From NCBI GenBank assembly GCA_913063155.1, contig CAJXYU010000003.1:124001-188000 (forward strand): 64,000 nucleotides of DNA. The letters run 5' to 3'. A model generated the notes under the pieces. It saw nothing but the letters and a program-made list of their open reading frames with translations, was not told the origin of the DNA and did not search any database. Shown here piece after piece: positions 35,429 to 45,540 of this stretch. How positions within the stretch are numbered: position 1 is the stretch's first letter; every line of letters starts with the position of its first letter. A program made the translations under genes and the position numbers. This DNA comes from an uncultured Desulfovibrio sp. (lineage in GTDB: Bacteria > Desulfobacterota > Desulfovibrionia > Desulfovibrionales > Desulfovibrionaceae).

Positions 35429-35458
35429 GGGTTGCGGCATAACGCCGCAACCCTTTTT
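35429..35458 (+). terminator. Terminator after tRNA-Leu
   Basis: GGGTTGCGGC (35429-35438) pairs perfectly with GCCGCAACCC (35444-35453) around ATAAC and is followed by TTTTT. Confidence 0.93.
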
Positions 35459-35529
35459 CTTTTTCTCATGACCGCCCCGGATAATCCCGTCGGGGTTACC
35501 CGGGACAGCCTCTTCTTTTTTGGGGAGGC

Positions 35530-36966
35530 CTAACGTTCCTTCATGCTCTCGTTGGCGTATTTGAGCAACGGCGAGAGAAAGAACGTGATGAGCCGACGCT
35601 GGCGGATCTTGACCTCGGCCGTGGCGCGCATGCCGGGCGTAAGATTGACCTTCCTGCCGTTGACCAGGATGTAGGACTGCTTCATGCCCACACGGGCAAG
35701 GAAGTAGAGTTCGCCCTCCTCGGTCTGTATGGCGTCGCCGGACACCGACTGCACGACTCCGTCCAGGGTGCCGTATTCGGTAAAGGGGAAGGCTTCAAGC
35801 TTGATGCCCACTTCCTGACTTTCCCGCACAAACCCGATGTCCTTGTTCTTGACCCGGGCCTCGATCTCCAACTGGTAGTTCCTGGGCACCAGGGTCATGA
35901 GTTCCTGGGCAGGAGTGACCACGCCGCCGATGGTATGCACGGTCAGCTTCATGATCTTGCCGTCCACGGGCGCGGTGATGCGCTGCAACGTATCGCTGTG
36001 GGTGGCCTTTTTCAGCTCCTGGGTCAGGGAATCCACCTCGGTGGACACCTTGGTCTTGTTCTCCAGCAGGTCGCGACTGTACTCGGACAGGGCCTGGAGA
36101 CGCTGTTCCATGGCCACGTCGATGGATGCCTCCGCCTCGGTCACATCCTCCTGCTCGGACTTCAGGTTCTGGACGATCTCGATACGTTCGGCCTCCACTT
36201 CCAGCCATTCGTTTTCCGGAGCCACGTCCTGCTCATAGAGCGTCTTTCGAGCCTTGGCCCGTTTGTTGACGATGGGCAGCTGCTCCTTGAGCTTTTCCAC
36301 CGTATGCGCCGCGGACTGCATCTTGGCCCGCAACCTGCGTATCTCGTTATCGTAACCGTTGAGTTTGGCCAGCAGAGCCTTGGCGTCCTGCTGGAGATAA
36401 CGCCGTTCCTGGGTGACGTCCCTCTGATCTATATCTTTCGGAACGACCAATTCGGGCATATCCCCGCTCTCAGGGTCCCAGAGCAGGAGTGCCCTGAGCC
36501 GGGCTTCTTCCAACCGGGAGGCCTGGAGTTGCCCTTTGATCCTTTCCACATCCGCACCGCTCGTGGTGGTGTCCAACTCAATGAGCAGGTCGCCCGCCTT
36601 GACGAGTTGCCCCTCGCGCACGTTGATGCGGGTGATCACCCCGCTTTCCAATGGCTGGATGGTTTTGACCATGCCGCTGGGGATGATCTTTCCCTCCGCC
36701 ACGGCCACTACATCGGTTTTGCTGAAGACGGCCCAAAAGAGAATAAACACGACCAGGACCATGATGCACCAGGCCGTCGCCCTGCCTATGGGAGAAGGCG
36801 GCGTCTCCACCACCTCCAGTGCCGCAGGCAGAAACTCCATTTCCTCCGAGGGTTGGGCAAACCGGCACTGCCTGGCCTTGTCCACAGCCCGGGCCACGCG
36901 CGGCGAGACCTTTTCCCTGGCCATCTCCGAAAGCCGGACAATCCTGTCTTTCATGTTGCCAACCAT
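35530..36966 (-). CDS. Type I secretion membrane fusion protein (HlyD family)
   Basis: This 478-residue periplasmic adaptor has one N-terminal membrane helix (CIMVLVVFILFWAVFS), a biotinyl/lipoyl-like half (GMVKTIQPLESGVITRINV, EGQLVKAGDLLIELD), a long alpha-helical hairpin (about 130-320) and a C-terminal beta-barrel (TIGGVVTPAQELMTLVP, LTPGMRATAEVKIRQRRL). The ATG at 36966 overlaps the ABC gene's TGA (ATGA), so this is the start; longer readings would sit inside that gene. With the upstream ATPase it forms the inner-membrane complex exporting the RTX protein. The outer-membrane TolC partner is not in the window. Confidence 0.92.
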   Translation of the reverse strand: MVGNMKDRIVRLSEMAREKVSPRVARAVDKARQCRFAQPSEEMEFLPAALEVVETPPSPIGRATAWCIMVLVVFILFWAVFSKTDVVAVAEGKIIPSGMVKTIQPLESGVITRINVREGQLVKAGDLLIELDTTTSGADVERIKGQLQASRLEEARLRALLLWDPESGDMPELVVPKDIDQRDVTQERRYLQQDAKALLAKLNGYDNEIRRLRAKMQSAAHTVEKLKEQLPIVNKRAKARKTLYEQDVAPENEWLEVEAERIEIVQNLKSEQEDVTEAEASIDVAMEQRLQALSEYSRDLLENKTKVSTEVDSLTQELKKATHSDTLQRITAPVDGKIMKLTVHTIGGVVTPAQELMTLVPRNYQLEIEARVKNKDIGFVRESQEVGIKLEAFPFTEYGTLDGVVQSVSGDAIQTEEGELYFLARVGMKQSYILVNGRKVNLTPGMRATAEVKIRQRRLITFFLSPLLKYANESMKER

Positions 36967-39143
36967 CACGCGGCCTCCTCGGAGCTCTTGGACTGATACT
37001 GCCACAGCTTGGCGTAGTACCCGCCCGTACGCACGAGCTGATCATGGCTGCCGGATTCAACGATCCGCCCCTTTTCCACCACCACGATACGGTCGCAATC
37101 CTTGACCGTGGACAGGCGGTGGGCAATGACCAGCACGCTTCGGTTGGCGCAAATGGCCGACATGTTCCGTTGAATGATGTGCTCGGACTCGTAGTCCAGG
37201 GCGCTGGTGGCCTCGTCGAGAATCAGGATGCGCGGGTTGGTCATGAGCGCCCGGGCAATGGCGATGCGTTGCCGCTGGCCGCCGGAAAGCCCGGTACCCT
37301 GCTCGCCCACGATGGTGTCGTACCCTTCGGGCAATTCCAGAATGAAATCATGTGCACCGGCAAGAGTGGCCGCGTTCACCACCCGATCCATGCTCGCGCC
37401 CGGATCGGCCAGGGCGATGTTGTCGCGCACCGAACGGTGGAAGAGCATGTTCTCCTGGAGCACCACCCCCACCTGTCGCCGCAGCCAGGCCGTGTCCACC
37501 AGGGTCAGGTCGATCCCGTCCACCAACACCCGGCCTTTTTCCGGAACGAAAAGCCGTTGCACCAGATTTGTCAGGGTGCTCTTGCCAGAGCCAGAGCGGC
37601 CCACGATGCCAATGGTTTCGCCCTTGCGGATATGCAGGTTCACGTCCTCAAGCACGAACGGCGTGTCCGCGCGATACCGAAAGCTGATGTTTTCGAACTT
37701 GATGTCCCCACCCAAGGCCGGAAGCGTGGACCGATTGGGATTATACCCGGGCTCGGTGGGATTGTTGAGGATGTCCCCGAGGCGTTGCAGCGAGACGCCG
37801 GCCTGCTGGAAATCCTGCCAGACTTTTGAAAGCCGCAGGATTGGGCCGTTGATGCGCCCGGCCATCATGTTGAAGGCAATGAGCTGGCCGATGCTCAGGG
37901 TGCCGTCTATGACCGCGCGTGAGCCGATCCAAAGGATAAGCAGCGTACTGAACTTACTCAGGAAAGTGGTGGCCTGCACCGCGAAGTTGCCCAGATTGTC
38001 CGTGCGGAACGCGGACTTCACGTACCCGGCCAGCAGGTCTTCCCAGCGCCGCTGGAACTGCGGTTCCACAGCCATGGACTTGAGCGTCTGCACGCCGTTG
38101 ACCGTTTCCACGAGAAAGGCCTGTTGCTCGGCCCCGCGCTGAAACTTCTCGTCCAGGCGGCGACGCAGCACCGGGGTCACGAATACGGACAGGGCCACAT
38201 AGAACGGCATGATGCCCAGCACCATGAGGGAGAGTTCCCAGCTGTAGAAAAACATGACCACCAGGAACACGAAGGTGAAGATCAGATCCAGCACCACAGT
38301 GAGGGTGGAGCCTGTCAGAAAACGACGGATGTTCTCCAACTCCCGGACGCGGGCCACCGAGTCGCCCACGCGGCGGGCATTGAAATAGGCCAGCGGCAGG
38401 GAAACCAGGTGGGAGAAAAGCTTTGCCCCGAGCGTCACGTCCACCCGGTAGGTGGTATGGGAAAAAAGCCAGGTGCGCAGGCCGCCCATGAGCACCTCGA
38501 AGAAGTAGATGACCATGAGGCCTATGGCCAGCACATCCAGGGTGGTCAACCCCTTGTGCACCAGCACCTTGTCGATGATGACCTGGAAGAACAGAGGCGT
38601 CACCAGGCCGAAAAGCTGCAAAAAGAACGAGAGCAGCAGGACCTCGCCGAACAGCCGCTTGTATTTGAGCAGCGAAGGAATGAACCAGGTGATGTTGAAC
38701 TGGCGCAGGGCGTCGGGCAAAATGGTGCGCTTGGAAATAAGCATGAGTTTGCCCGACCAGCGTTCCCCGAACTCGTCCAGGGGAATCTTCTCCACTTCCC
38801 TCTCGCCCGGAGCCTGGGCAAGCACGTCTTCTTCACCCGCGCCGCCCAGGATGACCCATTTGCCGTCCTTCATCTGGGCCATGGCCGGGAACGGCACCTT
38901 GGCCAGCCGGGAGCAGTCCCGGTGTACCACCTTTGCCTTGAGTTCCACGGCCCCGGCCGCGCGCATGATGTCCACGTCCTGCATGGGGCCGTCCGGCGGT
39001 GCGAACTTGTGCCGAAGGCCTTCCAAATCCACGGCCACACTGTGGTAGCGGGCCAGAAGAACCAGGGAGACGAGCCCCGTGTCCAGCTTATGCTGGTCAG
39101 GGCCCGCCTCCTTACGATTAGTGTTGTTTGTATCGGTATCCAT
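36966..39143 (-). CDS. Type I secretion ABC transporter (HlyB/LapB type)
   Basis: Residues 1-140 form a C39-peptidase-like domain that has lost the catalytic cysteine (LDTGLVSLVLLARYHSV), so it docks the RTX substrate and does not cut a leader, as in HlyB. Membrane helices span about 155-440. The ATPase has Walker A GRSGSGKST, signature GLSGGQRQRIAIARAL and Walker B LILDEATSALD, with VIAHRLST after it. At 725 residues the length is typical. It lies 9 bp after the RTX gene and overlaps the HlyD gene, so the three are one operon. Confidence 0.95.
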   Translation of the reverse strand: MDTDTNNTNRKEAGPDQHKLDTGLVSLVLLARYHSVAVDLEGLRHKFAPPDGPMQDVDIMRAAGAVELKAKVVHRDCSRLAKVPFPAMAQMKDGKWVILGGAGEEDVLAQAPGEREVEKIPLDEFGERWSGKLMLISKRTILPDALRQFNITWFIPSLLKYKRLFGEVLLLSFFLQLFGLVTPLFFQVIIDKVLVHKGLTTLDVLAIGLMVIYFFEVLMGGLRTWLFSHTTYRVDVTLGAKLFSHLVSLPLAYFNARRVGDSVARVRELENIRRFLTGSTLTVVLDLIFTFVFLVVMFFYSWELSLMVLGIMPFYVALSVFVTPVLRRRLDEKFQRGAEQQAFLVETVNGVQTLKSMAVEPQFQRRWEDLLAGYVKSAFRTDNLGNFAVQATTFLSKFSTLLILWIGSRAVIDGTLSIGQLIAFNMMAGRINGPILRLSKVWQDFQQAGVSLQRLGDILNNPTEPGYNPNRSTLPALGGDIKFENISFRYRADTPFVLEDVNLHIRKGETIGIVGRSGSGKSTLTNLVQRLFVPEKGRVLVDGIDLTLVDTAWLRRQVGVVLQENMLFHRSVRDNIALADPGASMDRVVNAATLAGAHDFILELPEGYDTIVGEQGTGLSGGQRQRIAIARALMTNPRILILDEATSALDYESEHIIQRNMSAICANRSVLVIAHRLSTVKDCDRIVVVEKGRIVESGSHDQLVRTGGYYAKLWQYQSKSSEEAA

Positions 39144-39152
39144 TCAACAATG

Positions 39153-42149
39153 CTATTTTTTCTGCCAGCTGGCGGTGATGATGCTCTGCAGATCGTCCTG
39201 GGCCTCGGCGGAGACGGTCAACACACCAGCCGTACTCGGTGTATAGGCCGACATGGCGTCCACCAGGGACTGCACCTGACCGGCCATGAGCACGCTGCCG
39301 TCGCTCAGCTGGAATTCCTCCACCTTCTTATCGTCGCTTGTGTACCAGCCTTGTATGGTCAGACTGTCGCTGGAGCCGATGACACCTATGGTCAGGTCGC
39401 TGCCGCTCTTGGAGAAAAGCAGATCATCCTGTTCGATGCCGCTTCCAAAGAGCACCGTGTCATTTCCTCCGCTGTCCACAATGGTATCCTGTCCACCCGA
39501 GGCGCCAAAGCGATATTCATCGTCGCCTGCGCCGCCGACCAGGGTATCATTACCATACCCGCCGACCAACGTGTCGGCTCCGTTGCCGCCATAGAGTTTG
39601 TCGTCGCCTGCACCGCCATCCAGCAGATCTGCGCCGTCGCCTCCGTTGAGCACGTCGTTACCCTCACGACCGTACAGCTTGTCGTCATCGTCGCCGCCGT
39701 AAAGCGTGTCGTTGCCGGATGCCCCGATCAACGTGTCGTTGCCGTTCCCGCCGTTCAGGTAGTTGTCGCCGTCTGCGCCGCTGGCTGCGGATTCGGAGCT
39801 CAAGCTGAAGGAGACACCCGCCGCGGCCGCCAGAGAGTCGGCATCGAGAACGGCACTGCCGGCGTTGCTGGTGGATTGTCCCCCCACGAGCACATCGTTG
39901 CCGTTGCCGCCGACCAGCGTGTCGCTGCCCAGGCCGCCCACGAGCGTGTCATTCCCGTTGCCGCCGTTCATGTAATCGCTGCCGTCGGCGCCGCTGGCTG
40001 CGGACGGATGACCATTAATCGAGCCCCCCTGATATCCGTACATGAGGTCGTTGCCGTCTCTGCCGTACAGGGAATCTTCGCCCGCACCTCCGTAGATGAC
40101 TTCCGAACCGATTCCGCCATAAATGACGTCGTTCCCGTCATTGCCCATGAGCGCCGCGTTGCTTACGGTGGAGTCGCTTCCGCTGTAACCATAGATCGTA
40201 TCGTTGCCGCCCAGCGCGTCGACGATGTCCGTATCGTTTGCCGCCCTGAGAGTGTCGTCCCCGGCGGTCCCCAGCAGCACCTTGGGTTCGCTCAGAATTC
40301 TGAGGTCTTCATAGGTGGCGGTACTGCCGTCCGCGAACCGGACACCTTCGATCTGGTCATCCAAGGTAACGGTCCCGCCATCGGCCAAGGTCACTATCAG
40401 CCTGGAGGCGTTCTCGTCAGGCCTTTCCACGGACAGGGAATCAAAGGTGATGCCTGCGCCGAAGGCAAGAGTATCCACCTCGCCGGAGCCATACCCGTAA
40501 TCCTGGATGACGTCGTTCCCGTCGCCGAGATTGTAGACGTAGGTATCACTGCCTCCCCGACCCTCAAGGGTATCATTTCCCAAGCCGCCGACCAGGGTGT
40601 CGTCGCTGTCGAACCCGCGGATATGGTCATCTCCGTCGGTTCCGGCATGGGCCAGATATTGCTGCTGCAAGTCCGCCTGCGTCCACACGGCGCCATCTGC
40701 AAAAGTAATGTTTTCCAACCGGTTGTTCACCTGTACGGAACCGCCGTCGGCAAACGTCAGGATGTATTCGCTGGAATAGGGAGAGGTGCGGGTGACGGTG
40801 ACGCTTTCCATGTCTATGCCCGCGCCGAGTTCCAGTACGTCCACATCGGTGGAGGAGTAGCCGCTCTCTTTGATTACGTCGGTTCCATCACCGAGGTTGT
40901 ACTTGTAGGTATCGCTGCCGTAGGACCCATCCAGGCTGTCGTTGCCTTTTCCACCGGCCAGAGTGTCGTCGCCGTTGAACCCTTTGATGCTGTCATCGCC
41001 GTCGGTCCCGGCCTGTTCCAGATACCGCTGTTTCAGGTCGTCATAGCTCCAGGAGCTTCCGTCGGAAAAAAGCACCGTATTGATGCCTTCGGTGAGCTTC
41101 AGGCTGCCGCCGTCGGCAAAGTTAAGCTTCAGGGCGCTGGAGTAGGAGGATGTCCGGGCAATGGAAATGGATTCCTGGGTGATGCCGTCACCCAAAGCGA
41201 CGGTGTTGCTTTCCCCTGCTTCGGCATAATCGCTGACTTCATCCTGACCATCACCGAGATTGTATTCATATCTGTCGCTCCCGGCGCCACCGTTCAGGGT
41301 GTCGTTGCCAGTCCCGCCGATCAGGGTGTCGTCGCCGCCCAAACCGGTCAGATAATCGTTGCCGGCTCCACCGACGATTCTGTCATTTCTGCCGCCAAAG
41401 CCTTCAATCGTATCATCGCCGCTTGTGCCGGCTGCGGCAAAGTATTCGTCGAATATCTCATCGGAAGTCCAGACGGAACCGTCTGCGAATTCGATCTGCT
41501 CCACACTGCCGTCCCAACGGACGGTTCCACCGTCCACAAAGGTGAGCACAAGGTAATTTTCATTGTAGGTTCCGCCCCAATCGTCCTCCGTGGTTCCGCG
41601 GGAAATGGTAATGGAGTCTTTGGTGATCCCCTCACCCAGCTTCAAAACGTCAGTATCACCGATTGCACCGGTGTCCTGGATGACGTCGTTGCCGTCACCC
41701 AGTTCATACGTGTACGTGTCGCTTCCGGCACCGCCGTAAAGCGTATCGTTTCCCGCACCGCCGGCCAGGACGTCACCACCGTCCGCTCCACTTGCCACGG
41801 ATGAACTCCCGGCCTGGAAGCCATAGACGACATCATTTCCTGCACCGCCAGTGAGAGTGTCACTTCCCACTCCGCCGCTGATGACTTCTGCGCCGGCACC
41901 TCCGTAGACAATGTCGTTGCCTTCACCACCATCGAGGCTCGCATTGCTTGCAGTGGGAATCCCCCCCTGAAAGCCATAGATGGTGTCGTCTCCACCAAGC
42001 CCCTGAACGGACGTGGTATCCGCCGCAGCAGTCAAGACATCATTTCCGTCTGTGCCCAAAAGGACACTGCCTCCACCTGAAGAGGAAGAACTGTTGCTGA
42101 GAGAAAATGCAGCTTCGCTTCCACCCGGACTGCTCACAATTTCAGACAC
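39153..42149 (-). CDS. RTX-repeat protein exported by the adjacent type I system
   Basis: Of 998 residues, nearly all are nonapeptide GGxGxDxLx calcium-binding repeats and beta-roll linkers. There is no signal peptide, no cysteine and no catalytic domain. Modules of about 122 residues ending in FADGS-like motifs lie near 221, 361, 483 and 605, and residues 30-126 reappear at 625-726. The C-terminal 60 residues ([31 protein letters not shown]) suit an uncleaved type I secretion signal. GTG 42149 follows AAGGAGA. It is probably a calcium-folding surface or extracellular protein (adhesin or S-layer-like). A toxin role is not supported, since no toxic domain is present. Confidence 0.92.
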   Translation of the reverse strand: MSEIVSSPGGSEAAFSLSNSSSSSGGGSVLLGTDGNDVLTAAADTTSVQGLGGDDTIYGFQGGIPTASNASLDGGEGNDIVYGGAGAEVISGGVGSDTLTGGAGNDVVYGFQAGSSSVASGADGGDVLAGGAGNDTLYGGAGSDTYTYELGDGNDVIQDTGAIGDTDVLKLGEGITKDSITISRGTTEDDWGGTYNENYLVLTFVDGGTVRWDGSVEQIEFADGSVWTSDEIFDEYFAAAGTSGDDTIEGFGGRNDRIVGGAGNDYLTGLGGDDTLIGGTGNDTLNGGAGSDRYEYNLGDGQDEVSDYAEAGESNTVALGDGITQESISIARTSSYSSALKLNFADGGSLKLTEGINTVLFSDGSSWSYDDLKQRYLEQAGTDGDDSIKGFNGDDTLAGGKGNDSLDGSYGSDTYKYNLGDGTDVIKESGYSSTDVDVLELGAGIDMESVTVTRTSPYSSEYILTFADGGSVQVNNRLENITFADGAVWTQADLQQQYLAHAGTDGDDHIRGFDSDDTLVGGLGNDTLEGRGGSDTYVYNLGDGNDVIQDYGYGSGEVDTLAFGAGITFDSLSVERPDENASRLIVTLADGGTVTLDDQIEGVRFADGSTATYEDLRILSEPKVLLGTAGDDTLRAANDTDIVDALGGNDTIYGYSGSDSTVSNAALMGNDGNDVIYGGIGSEVIYGGAGEDSLYGRDGNDLMYGYQGGSINGHPSAASGADGSDYMNGGNGNDTLVGGLGSDTLVGGNGNDVLVGGQSTSNAGSAVLDADSLAAAAGVSFSLSSESAASGADGDNYLNGGNGNDTLIGASGNDTLYGGDDDDKLYGREGNDVLNGGDGADLLDGGAGDDKLYGGNGADTLVGGYGNDTLVGGAGDDEYRFGASGGQDTIVDSGGNDTVLFGSGIEQDDLLFSKSGSDLTIGVIGSSDSLTIQGWYTSDDKKVEEFQLSDGSVLMAGQVQSLVDAMSAYTPSTAGVLTVSAEAQDDLQSIITASWQKK

Positions 42150-42984
42150 TGTGATCTCCTTGTATTTGTGTGCTGGAAAGCCGACCTCCCTTCCATGCCG
42201 ACCTTCCGGGAAAACAGAATAGCGAGGACGTACGGGCAGTCTTCAACTGCACACAGCCCTCAACTGCGCTCGAGGGCGTAGTTTCCAAAACGGACCACCC
42301 TTATGTCCGCAGGATCACCACACGCCCACCGCGCCGCAGTTATAAAAACATGCTTTTCTATTCAAACACCCGTCATATACATCACAAAACAATTTAGATA
42401 AAACAAAAAGACTATTTACTATAACAAACTAATGATACACGCCTCCGACTCAAAAAACATAAGGCACACCCAAAAAACTACATAAGCTTATTTATCAATA
42501 ATTTACCACCACTCTCCACACGCTGCCGCCCACATTGAAAAACAACAAATCATTAAACCCATAAACAATGTCACCTCCTACCTGGAACAACATTGGCTAT
42601 TATTCTGCTTTAATATCGGCATCAGACATCAAAAACGTTGAATCGACCTGGCAACACAAACTATCTATCAAGGAATAACAAACGCATCTGTCGTTCTATC
42701 TTTTTCTGTGTTCTCGTTAAGTGACAATTTCAACAACACACTTCGGGCCGCGGACCAGCACCTTGAATGACAGCCGATTCAAAAGCGAAGAGAACACAGG
42801 GTGCTCCCAGCTCCGCAAAGGGCCCGCCCAGCTCCCATCTGTTTGATAATGTCGAATGTGCGATGGCCGTTCGAAACGGGCATCCTTGAGAATCCCGATG
42901 CGGCCGTCAAAGGCCCTGGGAAGGAGGAGGCGAAGGGCGGAAACGCCATCCAGTACAGGACGGCGTTTCCGGCTTACGATTTCT
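42150..42984. other. AT-rich gene-free stretch
   Basis: These 835 bp lie between two minus-strand genes. About 42335-42740 is clearly AT-rich compared with the rest of the window and must carry the RTX promoter (minus-strand candidate TTGAAT 42365-42360 and TATAAC 42344-42339, spacer 15, weak). A 19-codon minus-strand frame at 42562-42503 sits behind AGGAGG (42579-42574). GGAAACGCC (42939-42947) pairs with GGCGTTTCC (42962-42970) after the chemoreceptor gene. No convincing longer gene is visible. Confidence 0.5.
42938..42971 (-). other. Hairpin 3' of the chemoreceptor gene
   Basis: CGGAAACGCC and GGCGTTTCCG form a perfect 10-bp stem with a 14-nt loop, starting 14 bp beyond the chemoreceptor stop. 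No T-run follows, so it may stabilise the mRNA 3' end or need Rho. Confidence 0.5.
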
Positions 42985-45024
42985 TTAGAACTTCTCGAAT
43001 TCCTTGTCGTCGGTTCCAGCCATCTTCAAGTCCACTCCGCGATCAATCGTGGGCGTGGCCGACGGGACGGCTGCGCCGGGCAATGCCTTGGTCGACTCCC
43101 CCGCCACAACATGGCGCACCGTCTTGGGAGTTCCATGACCGTTGCCGTTGACATGGAAAAAGGACATGGTCTGCTCCAGCTGCATGCTCTGGCCGGAGAG
43201 TTCCTCGCTGGTGGAGGCCATCTCCTCGGCTGCCGAGGCATTCTGCTGGATCACACTGTCGAGTTGGCTGACGGCTTGGCTGATCTGATCCGCACCGTCA
43301 TTCTGCTCGTGACTGGCTGCGGTTATCTCCTGAACCAACTGCGCTGTTTTCTGGATGTTGGGCACCAGTTTCTGCAGCATTTCTCCCGCTTTTTGGGCCA
43401 CCACCACAGTATTGGTCGACAGTTCGCTGATTTCCCCAGCGGCTTCGCCGCTGCGTTCGGCCAACTTGCGGACTTCAGCGGCCACAACGGCGAACCCCTT
43501 GCCGTGCTCGCCTGCACGGGCAGCTTCAATGGCCGCGTTCAGGGCCAACAAATTGGTCTGACGAGCGATTTCCTCGATGATGGAAATCTTCTCGGCAATG
43601 TTTCTCATGGCCGAGACCCCTTCCTGAACCGCTTCGCCACTTTCGGCGGCATCGGCTGCGGATTGGGTGGCGATGGCCTCTGTGGCCTGGGCGTTTTCCG
43701 TGTTGTTCCTGATGTTGTCGGCCATCTGCGCGATGCTCGACGAAACCTGCTCGATAGCGGCGGCCTGTTCGGTGGCCCCTTCGGAAAGGGCTTGGGCCGA
43801 GGCGGACAGTTCCTGGCTCCCGGCGGCCACATTACCGGACGCGCTGGTGATCTCGCCCACCACGTTCCTGAGCTTGAGATTCATCCCTTTCAAGGCCATG
43901 GCCAGGACGCCCACTTCGTCCTTCTGATCCACGTCGATGGAAGATGTCAGATCGCCGTTCTCAATGACCTGGGCAAACCCCACGCCCTTGAGAATAGGGC
44001 CGATGATGCCCCGGGCGATAAGCCATGCGGCCAGGAAACCGATGATCACGGCCACGGCGCCGACCGCAAGGACCATGAACTGAGTGCCTTTTGCCTTGTC
44101 GACCATGACCTCGTCGGTCATGATGTTCTCGGAAATGACATGATTCGACTCTTCCAGAAGCCGCTGTACCTGGGCCAAGGCCGGCACGGTCTTGGTTGCG
44201 TAGACCTCCTTGGCCCGCTCCAAATCGTGCATTTTGTCGTCGTGCCAACCAATAATCTTGTCGATGGCCGCCAAGGTATCTTCGGCGGCGCCATTGACAT
44301 CGGTGCCGTAATACCGTTGCGCGCCGTTCCTGTCACCTCCCCGCAACAACTGATCCACATGAATGGCCGATTCGTGCAGCTTGACATGCGGCTCGATGGT
44401 CGCCGCCACCAGAGCGCCGAATTCCGGATCTGCCTTCATCCTCTGCTGGGTTTCGGCGGAGTAGAGCCACTTGCCGAAACCGCATTTATGCGGATCGGTC
44501 TGCACGGACACCCGACTCCTGCCCCTGTCCACGATGTCATTCCCCAGCGCGCACATCCACTCCAGATGGTCCACTTTCTTGTCCCGGAGAAAAGCCCCCA
44601 GCTCCGAGTCAACCCTAGAGTAAGCCCTGGAAATGGCAATGGCGGACTGGTGAAGCTCGCTGTGCGGCTTTTCCATCTGCTCCATGAGGGGCTTCAGGGC
44701 AGGCACCAAACGCTCCGCGTGACGGCGTCCCTCGCCGTAGTACCACTTGCCGAAACCGCATTTATGCGGATCGGTCTGCACGTCCAGGGTATGCACATTC
44801 TTGTCCGTGAGCAGGGTGTTCACCTTTCCCGCCCAGTTGAGGTGGTCCACTTCCTTCTGTACGAAGTCACCGCGGATTTTGTTGCCGTCAATAACCTGCT
44901 CCGCGTTATGAACAATAGTGCCTATCCCCAGGAAGGCCCACGCCGCCAGCAGCACCAACAGCGCGAGCACCGAACCGAATCCCACGAAAAACTTCCCGGA
45001 AAGCTTGAGATTACGCCATTTCAT
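42985..45024 (-). CDS. Methyl-accepting chemotaxis protein with two periplasmic CZB-like modules
   Basis: This 679-residue chemoreceptor has TM1 at about 11-33, a periplasmic region at 34-314, TM2 at about 315-338, HAMP to about 400, and the methylation/signalling helices with the hairpin tip motif ([36 protein letters not shown]). The periplasmic part contains two copies of a CZB-type metal site: H61, C89, H121, H125 and, 92 residues on, H153, C181, H213, H217. Spacing is identical in both, and [11 protein letters not shown] is repeated. CZB domains bind zinc and usually sit in the cytoplasm, so this receptor probably senses external zinc or oxidants. The start follows GGAGGGGG. Confidence 0.93.
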   Translation of the reverse strand: MKWRNLKLSGKFFVGFGSVLALLVLLAAWAFLGIGTIVHNAEQVIDGNKIRGDFVQKEVDHLNWAGKVNTLLTDKNVHTLDVQTDPHKCGFGKWYYGEGRRHAERLVPALKPLMEQMEKPHSELHQSAIAISRAYSRVDSELGAFLRDKKVDHLEWMCALGNDIVDRGRSRVSVQTDPHKCGFGKWLYSAETQQRMKADPEFGALVAATIEPHVKLHESAIHVDQLLRGGDRNGAQRYYGTDVNGAAEDTLAAIDKIIGWHDDKMHDLERAKEVYATKTVPALAQVQRLLEESNHVISENIMTDEVMVDKAKGTQFMVLAVGAVAVIIGFLAAWLIARGIIGPILKGVGFAQVIENGDLTSSIDVDQKDEVGVLAMALKGMNLKLRNVVGEITSASGNVAAGSQELSASAQALSEGATEQAAAIEQVSSSIAQMADNIRNNTENAQATEAIATQSAADAAESGEAVQEGVSAMRNIAEKISIIEEIARQTNLLALNAAIEAARAGEHGKGFAVVAAEVRKLAERSGEAAGEISELSTNTVVVAQKAGEMLQKLVPNIQKTAQLVQEITAASHEQNDGADQISQAVSQLDSVIQQNASAAEEMASTSEELSGQSMQLEQTMSFFHVNGNGHGTPKTVRHVVAGESTKALPGAAVPSATPTIDRGVDLKMAGTDDKEFEKF
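44467..44506 (-). repeat. 40-bp exact direct repeat, copy 1
   Basis: These 40 bases are identical to 44743-44782, 276 bp away, and encode [13 protein letters not shown] in the second CZB-like module. Synonymous positions match too, so the copies were duplicated recently or kept alike by gene conversion. Confidence 0.95.
44743..44782 (-). repeat. 40-bp exact direct repeat, copy 2
   Basis: Identical to 44467-44506. It encodes the same residues in the first CZB-like module of the chemoreceptor. 276 bp equals exactly 92 codons, the module period. Confidence 0.95.
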
Positions 45025-45540
45025 GTTCCCCCTCCGTTGTTTTACAGTTCGTTCATCTCCCCTTCAAAAAACTTGGCGCCACACAGCCCCTCCATTTTCC
45101 CAAACCGCAGGCCGAACCATGACCACAGAGGGCCTTGCTCGGAGCATTTTTACGGAAAATGCTCAAGGCTCGAAAAAACAAGTCATCTGACCGGATGAAA
45201 AAGTATTTTGGTGCAATATGTACCGAATTATAGGCGGCAGCAGTAAACACTTTTGGGGCGACCCTCGGGAGACTATAACGTTACAATTATATCCTTCGAA
45301 GAAGGGATACTGAAAAAACGTGGCGCACTCCAGCAAAAAAGAATAATTCTTTTTTACAAGTGCCCCATAACAGTAAGCGCCGGACTCAGTATGCTCCCGG
45401 CGCTCGCAAAGAAGGACGAATCCAGCACAGTGGAGCCGGCCCCCTCTTTACCTTAACTCGTTTTACTTCTATAAAACCTTGAAATATCTGTCGCGAGGTT
45501 CGGCAGAAAACTTTTTGCGAATCAACCGGACGAGGTATAC
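45025..45540. other. Intergenic region with a long hairpin
   Basis: This 516-bp stretch separates the minus-strand chemoreceptor gene and a plus-strand methyltransferase. GAGCATTTT (45142-45150) pairs perfectly with AAAATGCTC (45156-45164) around TACGG, and flanking GCCTTG/CAAGGC (45132-45137 and 45164-45169) extend it. On the minus strand this lies in the probable leader of the chemoreceptor. No sigma28 box is recognisable. I see no gene. Confidence 0.5.

Noticed and set aside
38124..41804. Long plus-strand open frame opposite the RTX and ABC genes
   Set aside because: It is antisense to two clear genes, has no plausible ribosome binding site and has biased His/Gln/Val-rich composition that mirrors the repeated Gly-Asp codons of the RTX gene.
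39400..42100. Dense short DNA repeats resembling a CRISPR-like array
   Set aside because: They are in-frame codons for GGxGxDxLx nonapeptides within a coding sequence, not identical repeats with unique spacers, and there are no cas genes.
42856..45198. Long plus-strand open frame opposite the chemoreceptor
   Set aside because: It is the complement of a well-supported chemoreceptor with Ala/Glu-rich codons, and its translation matches no known fold.
45253..45456. Plus-strand frame of 67 codons before the methyltransferase
   Set aside because: TTG start, no ribosome binding site and no recognisable features; likely chance.
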